Assembly: GCA_041396705.1 (NCBI GenBank)
Contig: JAWKYB010000004.1
Coordinates: 302,169 to 366,168 of the forward strand
Direction of reading: 5' to 3'
Length of the DNA: 64,000 nt
Origin: Alphaproteobacteria bacterium
GTDB lineage: Bacteria; Pseudomonadota; Alphaproteobacteria; CALKHQ01
Shown here: positions 18,466 to 24,728 of the stretch, in pieces
Layout: each line of letters begins with the position of its first letter
How positions within the stretch are numbered: the first letter of the stretch is position 1
Program-made: the position numbers and the translations under genes
Notes under the pieces: generated by a model
What the model saw: the letters and a program-made list of their open reading frames with translations, nothing else
What the model was told of the DNA's origin: nothing
Databases searched by the model: none

Positions 18466-19127
18466 TCTGCGTCGTCTTTCTGCGGCTGTTTCGGGTGTGC
18501 GGCGCCGACGCCGAACAGCAGCTCGATGTAGCGTCGCAGGTGGTCGACGCTGTCGCGTGCGATGGCGCGGTCGCCGGTGGCCTTGGCCAGGACGAACGCG
18601 CCCTGCAGCACCGCCTGGGTGTGGGCGGCGAGGCTGGCGGGGGTCCAGTCGGCCACGATCCCGCGGTCGCGCATCGCCGCCGCGATATCCGGCTCCAGCG
18701 TCGCGGCGTGGCTGAGGATGCTGGCGGCGCAGGCGTCGCGGATCGCCGGGTGCGACCCGTAGACCTCCTGCGTCATGGTGCCGACGAGGCAGGTGAATTC
18801 GGCGAGGTCGCCCGCGATGATGTCCTTGCGGAACGCGACGTAGCCGAGCACGCGGTCCAGCGGATCGGCGTAGCGGTGATAGGGCGCCTCGGCGAAGAAG
18901 CCGGCTGTGGTCTCCGACCAGTAGCCGGCGGCGGCGACGCCCAGCGCCTCCTTGTTCTCGAAGTGATGGAAGAACGCCCCCTTGGTCACCCCTGCGGCCC
19001 TGCACAGGTCGTCGACGCTGGTGGCGGCGAAACCGCGCGCCCGGATGACGTCGCGCGCCGCGTCCAGCAGGCGCGTGCGGGCGTCGCCTCTCTCCGGCTG
19101 ATGCTTGGTGCGTCTGGGCATAGGCAT
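18462..19127 (-). CDS. TetR-family transcriptional repressor
   Basis: This 221-residue regulator has an N-terminal helix-turn-helix (RTRLLDAARDVIRARGFAAT, VTKGAFFHHFENKEAL) followed by a C-terminal ligand domain resembling the TetR_C_11/AcrR-like group. The ATG at 19125-19127 is four bases from an 18-base operator palindrome (19131-19148), so the gene is almost certainly autoregulated. It leads the operon tetR, DHFR-like, SRPBCC, VOC, VOC, with most members overlapping by four bases. The inducer is unknown but is probably a small hydrophobic or electrophilic compound, given the partners. Confidence 0.9.
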   Translation of the reverse strand: MPMPRRTKHQPERGDARTRLLDAARDVIRARGFAATSVDDLCRAAGVTKGAFFHHFENKEALGVAAAGYWSETTAGFFAEAPYHRYADPLDRVLGYVAFRKDIIAGDLAEFTCLVGTMTQEVYGSHPAIRDACAASILSHAATLEPDIAAAMRDRGIVADWTPASLAAHTQAVLQGAFVLAKATGDRAIARDSVDHLRRYIELLFGVGAAHPKQPQKDDAE

Positions 19128-19130
19128 TTA

Positions 19131-19148
19131 ATACCGACTGGTTGGTAT
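19131..19148. promoter_or_regulatory. TetR operator palindrome
   Basis: ATACCGAC-TG-GTTGGTAT is an 18-base inverted repeat with eight-base arms and one mismatch, directly upstream of the tetR start. The ATACC...GGTAT arms resemble operators of many TetR/AcrR proteins. It lies in the only A+T-rich patch of this gap. Confidence 0.7.
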
Positions 19149-19259
19149 GTTTGCAAGCGGAATCGGCGTCGCCGGGGAAAGCTTGGAAGCGACGGGGATT
19201 CGACGAGACGGCCGGGTTCGCCATGGCGAAGCTGCGGCGACGGGATAGGGGCGCCGGCG

Positions 19260-20327
19260 CTATGCGTCCGGCACCAGCCGGGCGGCGTCGACCGGCCAGG
19301 TCAGCCAGGGCGTGACGGGCGTGCCCTCCGCGGCCTCGCGGCCGGCAAGCACCTTGACCTGCAGGTCGCCGACCCGGAACACCAGGCGGGCCGCGCCGCC
19401 GAGGAAGATCGGCGCGACCAGGGCGGCGGGCACGCCGGTCCAGGCCGGATCGGCCGGCGCGGCGGCGCCGACGACGATGTCCTCCTGGCGCACGGCGAGC
19501 AGCCAGCGGCCGGGCCTGTCGCCGGGCGGCGGCGGCACCGCAACCGCGGCGCCGTCGGCCAGCCGCCCGGTCCAGCGGTCGCCGTCGCGCCCGACCTCGA
19601 CCGGCACCAGGTTGGCGGCGCCGATGAAATCGGCGGCGAAGGCGGTGGCCGGCGCGGCATAGAGTTCGCGCGCCGTACCGGCCTGCTCGACGGCGCCGTG
19701 GCGCATCAGGACCACGCGGTCGGACAGGCTCAGCGCCTCCTCCTGGTCGTGGGTGACCAGCAGCGTGGTGACGCCCAGCCGGTGCTGCAGCTCCTTCAGC
19801 TCGATCTGCATGTCCTCGCGCAGGCGGGCGTCGAGGTTGGACAGCGGCTCGTCGAGCAGCAGCAGCTTGGGCTCGGCGACGATGGCGCGGGCCAGTGCCA
19901 CCCGCTGCTGCTGGCCGCCCGAAAGCTGGCGCGGCAGCTTGGCCGCATGGTCGGCCAGCTTGACCATGGCCAGCGCCTCGCGCGCCCGCTCGCGCTGGTC
20001 CGCGGCGGTGCCGCTGCGCTGCATGCGCAGCGGGAAGCGGACGTTCTCCAGCACGCTCATGTGCGGCAGCAGCGCATAGGACTGGAACATCATCGCCAGG
20101 CCGCGCCGCTCCGGCGCCAGCGCGGTCAGGTCGACGCCGTCCAGCACCACGCGGCCGGCCTGCGGGCGCTCCAGCCCGGCGACGATGCGCAACAGCGTGG
20201 TCTTGCCGCATCCCGACGGGCCGAGCAGCGACACGAAGCTGCCCTTGTCGACGGCGAGGTCGACGTCGGCCAGCGCGGTGAAGTCGCCGAACCGCTTGGT
20301 CACGCCGGCGATGTCGAGATAGGCCAT
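19260..20327 (-). CDS. Polyamine/opine-type ABC importer ATPase
   Basis: The 355-residue protein has Walker A GPSGCGKTT (36-44), signature LSGGQ (135-139), Walker B LLLLDE (155-160) and the H-loop LVTHDQEEAL, all intact. Residues from about 240 on form a TOBE-like C-terminal domain. This is the PotA/FbpC-type ATPase that drives importers of polyamines, opines, putrescine-like amines or iron. It is the last gene of a minus-strand operon with two overlapping permeases, a binding protein and a DUF3830 protein. Gaps are three bases or less between permease and ATPase genes, so the three subunits are co-expressed. Confidence 0.9.
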   Translation of the reverse strand: MAYLDIAGVTKRFGDFTALADVDLAVDKGSFVSLLGPSGCGKTTLLRIVAGLERPQAGRVVLDGVDLTALAPERRGLAMMFQSYALLPHMSVLENVRFPLRMQRSGTAADQRERAREALAMVKLADHAAKLPRQLSGGQQQRVALARAIVAEPKLLLLDEPLSNLDARLREDMQIELKELQHRLGVTTLLVTHDQEEALSLSDRVVLMRHGAVEQAGTARELYAAPATAFAADFIGAANLVPVEVGRDGDRWTGRLADGAAVAVPPPPGDRPGRWLLAVRQEDIVVGAAAPADPAWTGVPAALVAPIFLGGAARLVFRVGDLQVKVLAGREAAEGTPVTPWLTWPVDAARLVPDA

Positions 20328-20330
20328 GGC

Positions 20331-21131
20331 TCAGCCCGCCACCTTGCCGATGCCGAGCAGCCGGTCGATGGCGACCAGCAGCGCGACGGTCAGCAGCATC
20401 ATCACGGTGGACACCGCCGCGACCGACGGGTCGGGCGAGAACTCGAGCTGGCCGTAGATCTTCAGCGGCAGCGTCTCCAGTCCCGGCGTGCGCAGGAACA
20501 GCGCCACCACCGCCTCGTCGAACGAGATGTTGAAGGCGAAGAAGGCGCCCGCCGCGATGCCGCCCAGCGCCTGCGGCAGCAGCACGAACCAGTAGCGCTG
20601 CCAGGTGCGCGCGCCCATGGTGCGCGCCGCCTCCTCCAGCGCCGGGTCGCTGTCCGCCAGCACGGCGACCACGGTGCGCACCACATAGGGCAGGGTGACC
20701 ACGCTGTGCCCCAGCCACAGCGAGACGAAGGACGGCCCGCCGGCATGGCGCGAGAACACGATCAGCAGCCCGATGGCGAAGACGATCGTCGGCAGGATCA
20801 GCGGCGACAGCAGCAGGCCGGAGATGGCGGCCGCCCCGGGCAGCCGCCGCCGGGCGATGGCGATGGCGGCGGGCGTGCCGACCGCGGTCGCGGTGACGGT
20901 GGCAAGCAGGGCCAGCACCAGGCTGGTGCCGGCGGCGCCCAGATAGGCGTCGTCGGTCAGCACCGCGCCGTACCAGCGCAGCGACAGCCCGTTCGGCGGG
21001 AAGGCGATGAACTGGCTCTCGGAGACCGAGGCGCCGGCGACCACCGCCAGCGGCGCCAGCATGAACAGCAGGATGGCGCCGGTCAGCAGCCAAGCGACGA
21101 GCCGCGCGCCGGGCGGGGTGCGCCTAACCAC
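20331..21131 (-). CDS. ABC importer inner-membrane permease (PotC-like)
   Basis: This 266-residue protein has about six transmembrane helices and the EAA loop EEAARTMGARTWQRYWFVLL, which contacts the ATPase. The family-specific ISFDEAVVALFL segment near the C-terminus marks the PotC/PhnV-like permeases of spermidine/putrescine-type systems. It begins at GTG 21129-21131, overlapping the end of the partner permease by eight bases, and ends three bases before the ATPase start. It forms a heterodimer with the PotB-like subunit. Confidence 0.9.
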   Translation of the reverse strand: MVRRTPPGARLVAWLLTGAILLFMLAPLAVVAGASVSESQFIAFPPNGLSLRWYGAVLTDDAYLGAAGTSLVLALLATVTATAVGTPAAIAIARRRLPGAAAISGLLLSPLILPTIVFAIGLLIVFSRHAGGPSFVSLWLGHSVVTLPYVVRTVVAVLADSDPALEEAARTMGARTWQRYWFVLLPQALGGIAAGAFFAFNISFDEAVVALFLRTPGLETLPLKIYGQLEFSPDPSVAAVSTVMMLLTVALLVAIDRLLGIGKVAG

Positions 21132-21951
21132 GGCGCGGCCTTGCCAGCGCCAGCGTCGGCAGGATCATCGCCAGTACCGCGGCCAGCAGCAGCGCGGACT
21201 GGGCGGCGGCGAAGTTCCAGTCGAGCGTCGCGGTGGCCTGCTGGTAGATCGCGCCGGCCAGCACCGGCAGCCGCACCCCGCCGACCAGGTTGGGGGTGAT
21301 GAACGAGCTGATCGACAGGGCGAACACCAACAGCGCACCGGACACGAGGCCGGGCAGGCTCAGCGGCAGCACCACCAGCCGCAGCGTGGTCCAGAAGCCG
21401 GCGCCCATGGTCCGCGCGGCTTCCTCCAGCGCGGCCGGGATGCCGTTCATCACGCCCAGCACCGTTATTGTCATGAATGGTAGCAATACCTGCACCATCG
21501 CCAGGATTATTCCGGTTTCCGTATGCAATAGCGCGAAGCTGCGGCCGGCGAGGCCGAGCGCGTCGGCGATGTCGGCGACCGTGCCGCCGCGCGACAGCAG
21601 GATGATCCAGCCGAAGGTGCGGATCACCACCGAGGTCATCAGCGGCAGCACCGTCAGCACCAGCAGCCAGAAGCGCAACCGGCGGCCGACATGGGCCATC
21701 ACATAGGCCAGCGGGAAGCCGAGCGCGGCCGTCACCGCGGTGATGATCACCGCCAGCCGCAGGGTGCGCCACGTCACCGACAGGTAGTAGCCGTCGACGA
21801 AGAAGCGCTGGAAGTTCGACCAGACCGACAGGCCCGGTTCGGCCGGCACGAACGCCAGCACCAGCATCTGGCCGACCGGAAACAGGAAGGCGCCGAACAG
21901 CAGCGCCATGCCCGGCGTCACCAGCAGCGCCGGCTCGGCCGCGCGGGTCAT
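21124..21951 (-). CDS. ABC importer inner-membrane permease (PotB-like)
   Basis: This 275-residue membrane protein carries the EAA loop EEAARTMGAGFWTTLRLVVL and about six hydrophobic helices. The periplasmic N-terminal part (VWSNFQRFFVDGYYLSVTW) is typical of the PotB/PotH-like subunit that lies first in such operons. It follows the binding-protein gene after about 70 bases and overlaps the next permease. An A+T-rich stretch (about 21450-21535) gives slightly different base composition from its neighbours, but the protein sequence is continuous and normal. Confidence 0.9.
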   Translation of the reverse strand: MTRAAEPALLVTPGMALLFGAFLFPVGQMLVLAFVPAEPGLSVWSNFQRFFVDGYYLSVTWRTLRLAVIITAVTAALGFPLAYVMAHVGRRLRFWLLVLTVLPLMTSVVIRTFGWIILLSRGGTVADIADALGLAGRSFALLHTETGIILAMVQVLLPFMTITVLGVMNGIPAALEEAARTMGAGFWTTLRLVVLPLSLPGLVSGALLVFALSISSFITPNLVGGVRLPVLAGAIYQQATATLDWNFAAAQSALLLAAVLAMILPTLALARPRRG

Positions 21952-22021
21952 GCCGCGTCCTCCCGTCGCCGGCCTGCGCCGGCGGGGGCGGGGATGCGAC
22001 AGGTCGCGCGGCTGCCCGGGT

Positions 22022-23053
22022 TCACCGCGCGATGGTGCGGTTCCACGCGTCGGTCCAGGCCGGCCGGCTGTCGTTCACCGTCTCGGCGTCGAACCGGATC
22101 AGGCCCTGGATCGCTTCCTCGCCGTAGAGCACCGAGCCGGCGATCTCCGGCGCGAGCTCGACCGTGGCGTTGGTCGGCGAATAGCGCAGCTCCTCCGCCC
22201 AGCCGGCCTGCGCCTCGGCACGCAGCGAGAAGTCGACGAACTTGATCGCCAGGTCGGTGTGCGGCCGACCGGCGACGACGTTGGCGGTGATGAAGATCGC
22301 CGGCACGCCCTCGGACGGCTGTACGAATTCGACCGGCAGCCCGGCCTCCTTCAGCGTGTGGGCGTAGTCCTGGGCATAGGCGGCCAGCACGGTGCCGCCG
22401 GTGGCGAAGGCCTGCTGCATCTCCGGCGAGGCGGTGACGATGACCGTGTCGTTGTCGAGCAGCTGGGTGACGGCATCCAGGCCGGGCTGGATATCGGCCA
22501 GGTCGCCGCCGCGCACCTGGTTCAGCATCAGCAGCGTGAGCAGGCCGTAGGTGTTGGAGATGTCGGCGATGGCGACGCCGCCGGCGAGCGCCGGGTCGAA
22601 CAATGCCTCCCAGCTGGTCGGCGCCGCGGCGAGCTCCTCGGTGTTGTAGAGCAGGCCGAGCGCAGCGATCGAGTAGACCGGGCCCTGGCCCTGTTCGATG
22701 CCGGCCACCGCGAACGGATACATGTCGCCATAATTGGTCAGCTGGTCGGGGGCGATCGGCACCAGCAGGCCCTCCTTCGCCGCCGTGATCTCCTGGCCGC
22801 CGGAGAAGTGGATCACGTCGAACTGCGGCGAGTCGGCCTGGGCGCGCAGCTGGGCCAGCGCGTCGGCCGAATAGGCGGTCACCACCTCGATCTTGACGTT
22901 GTACATCTGCTCGAACGGCTCGATCACCAACCGGCGGTGCGCCTCCTCATAGGCGCCGCCGAAGGAGTTGATGACCAGGGTGTCCTGCGCCGCGGCGGCG
23001 CCGGCCAGGGCGCAGAGCGCGGCGCCGATCGTCAGGCTGTTCAGCTTCCTCAT
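22022..23053 (-). CDS. Periplasmic substrate-binding protein of polyamine/opine-type ABC importer
   Basis: The 343-residue protein has a Sec signal peptide (MRKLNSLTIGAALCALAGAAAAQ). LVINSFGGAYEEAHRRLVIE marks the start of the PotD/PotF-like extracellular solute-binding family 1 fold. The start at ATG 23051-23053 has GGAGGAG seven bases upstream. Other family features are QFDVIHFSGGQE, PVYSIAALGLLYNTEEL and ADISNTYGL. The substrate cannot be read out, but the family handles polyamines, opines, choline-like or thiamine-like compounds. The upstream DUF3830 and LysR genes may help identify it by comparison with other genomes. Confidence 0.9.
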   Translation of the reverse strand: MRKLNSLTIGAALCALAGAAAAQDTLVINSFGGAYEEAHRRLVIEPFEQMYNVKIEVVTAYSADALAQLRAQADSPQFDVIHFSGGQEITAAKEGLLVPIAPDQLTNYGDMYPFAVAGIEQGQGPVYSIAALGLLYNTEELAAAPTSWEALFDPALAGGVAIADISNTYGLLTLLMLNQVRGGDLADIQPGLDAVTQLLDNDTVIVTASPEMQQAFATGGTVLAAYAQDYAHTLKEAGLPVEFVQPSEGVPAIFITANVVAGRPHTDLAIKFVDFSLRAEAQAGWAEELRYSPTNATVELAPEIAGSVLYGEEAIQGLIRFDAETVNDSRPAWTDAWNRTIAR

Positions 23054-23115
23054 CGCAAGTCTCCTCCGCTCGTCCGTTCGTTCACAGTTCGGGGTCCGCC
23101 AGGGGGGCGCCGGCC

Positions 23116-23592
23116 TCAGCCGTGCCGGCCGATCTCCACGACCTTCACACCCTCGGTCCGCGTCTTGCCGCAGGCGGCGGCAAAGGCATCCAGCCCCTCG
23201 GTCATGCAGCCGAAGATGGTGCAGGGGGTCCAGCCGAGCGGGCCGAAGATCCGCCCGCCCTTGCCGTAGAACAGGCCGAGCTCCCACAGCTCGTCGTTCA
23301 GGCCCTTCATCAGGTTCGGGGCCTGATAGAACCACAGCAGGTCGCCCGGTTCCGGAAAGCAGGTCTGGTTCTCCGGCGGCAGTCCGCGCGGATCGAAGGT
23401 CTGCGCCTCCGGCGGCAGGCCCATCATGATCTCCGGGCCGGCGAACATGGCGTGCATGGCGGTCGTGCGGATCGGCCGCGCCAGCGCGGTCCAGATCGTG
23501 TCGACGGTGACCGGCGCGGCGTCCTCGTGCAGGGCGATCAGCCCCTGGGTGCCGTCCTCGACGAAACGGGCATAGAGCGTGCGGCCGGCCAT
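23116..23592 (-). CDS. DUF3830 protein linked to ABC importer
   Basis: I choose ATG 23590-23592, preceded by AGGGGAGA, giving 158 residues; the frame is open 13 codons further. The sequence has the marks of DUF3830: an N-terminal strand (LYARFVEDG), the middle PENQTCFPEPGDLLWFY, and the C-terminal FGPLGWTPCTIFGCMTEGLD. This family is predicted to have a cyclophilin-like barrel and recurs beside binding-protein-dependent transporters and amidohydrolases. It is the first gene of the operon after lysR, so it should be expressed together with the importer. It has no signal peptide and may bind or process the imported compound. Function not established. Confidence 0.75.
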   Translation of the reverse strand: MAGRTLYARFVEDGTQGLIALHEDAAPVTVDTIWTALARPIRTTAMHAMFAGPEIMMGLPPEAQTFDPRGLPPENQTCFPEPGDLLWFYQAPNLMKGLNDELWELGLFYGKGGRIFGPLGWTPCTIFGCMTEGLDAFAAACGKTRTEGVKVVEIGRHG

Positions 23593-23670
23593 CGGCGCGG
23601 TCTCCCCTCGCGACATTGCGGTTCGGACCACGATGCGCGCGCGCCGCAGCGCCTGTCCAATCCGGTTTGC

Positions 23671-24648
23671 TTATGCCCGTGATAAGTTACCGTTATCAGA
23701 CAGCGTTGGAAGTGATCGCGATCTGTTATCGACCGGGCATTCCATCATCCCGTGCGGCAGCTGTCGGGCGAATCCGTCGGCCGCCTCATGCGCGTGCGTC
23801 ATGACCAGATCGACCATCGCCGACGGCATCGCCGCCGGATAGACCGCCAACACGTCGGTCGCCGGCAACGGCTTCTCGGTGGCGAGGCTGAGCAGCAGCC
23901 GCTCGTCGAGCTCGTGGCGGATCGCCGCCGGCGGCACGGCGGCGATGCCGAGGCCGTCGATGGCCAGCCGGATCATCGTCGCCAGCGAGTTCGACGAGTT
24001 CGACTGCACGCCGAGGAGGCTGCGGTCGTCGAAATAGCTCTCGATCAGCCGATAGGGCGGCGTGTTGGGCGGGAAGGTGATGATCGGCAGGCGGCCGAGC
24101 GCGTCCACCGAATAGCGGCGTCCCGGGTCGGCGAGCCGGGGCGAGGCGACCCAGGCCATGGCGAAACGGCACAGCGGCACCGCCTCGAACTGGCGGCCGC
24201 CGGGCGGCTCGATGACGAAGGCCAGTGCGACGTCGCCGGCCTCCAGCGCGCGGGTGAGATGCAGCGTGGTGTCGGCGATGACCTCCACCGTCACCCGCGG
24301 TGCCGCACGGCGGACCCGGTCGAGCAGGGCGGGCAGGAAGGTCTGGATGACGCTGTCGATCGCGCCGAGGCGGAAGGTACCCTGGTAGGTGGCGGGGTCG
24401 GCCAGCCTTTCGCGCAGGGCGGCCGCGGCGGCGACGATGGTCTCGGCATGGCGCAGAGCCTCGCGCCCCTCGGGTGTGAGTTCCACCCGATGGCGGTCGC
24501 GCACGAACAGCCGCACGCCCAGATCGCGCTCCAGCGCCGCGATGCGCTGGGAGATGCCGGGCTGGGTGGTGTGCAGCCTGTCCGCGGTGGCGCGGAAGCT
24601 CTTCAGCCGGGCCAGCCACAGGAAGGTCTCGAGAAACCGCGTGTTCAT
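23671..24648 (-). CDS. LysR-family transcriptional regulator
   Basis: This 325-residue regulator begins with a LysR winged helix-turn-helix (FLETFLWLARLKSFRATADR, TTQPGISQRIAALERDLGVR) and continues with a periplasmic-binding-like co-inducer domain (about 90-300). It is encoded immediately upstream of DUF3830 and the ABC importer on the same strand, with a gap of 78 bases. An inverted repeat with a T-N11-A core lies within its last codons (23680-23698), at a typical distance for activating the downstream operon. The tail after about residue 300 is long and A+T-rich compared with the rest. Confidence 0.9.
   Translation of the reverse strand: MNTRFLETFLWLARLKSFRATADRLHTTQPGISQRIAALERDLGVRLFVRDRHRVELTPEGREALRHAETIVAAAAALRERLADPATYQGTFRLGAIDSVIQTFLPALLDRVRRAAPRVTVEVIADTTLHLTRALEAGDVALAFVIEPPGGRQFEAVPLCRFAMAWVASPRLADPGRRYSVDALGRLPIITFPPNTPPYRLIESYFDDRSLLGVQSNSSNSLATMIRLAIDGLGIAAVPPAAIRHELDERLLLSLATEKPLPATDVLAVYPAAMPSAMVDLVMTHAHEAADGFARQLPHGMMECPVDNRSRSLPTLSDNGNLSRA
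23680..23698. promoter_or_regulatory. Candidate LysR binding site inside the lysR 3' end
   Basis: TGATAA-GTTACCG-TTATCA is a perfect six-base inverted repeat containing T-N11-A, the generic LysR box. It lies about 90-105 bases upstream of the DUF3830 start in a local A+T-rich patch that also holds a further GTTATC half-site near 23725. Confidence 0.5.
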
Positions 24649-24728
24649 GGCCCCGGCAGCGCTGTGGCGATGCCGGGAAGGCTAGCGCCTCGCGGTCGGG
24701 ATGGCCATTGCGACGGTCGTCGGCGCGA

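Noticed and set aside
18495..21299. Plus-strand open frame of over 900 codons across the TetR, ABC ATPase and permease genes.
   Set aside because: It is opposite well-supported genes, and its sequence is His/Gln/Arg-rich noise.
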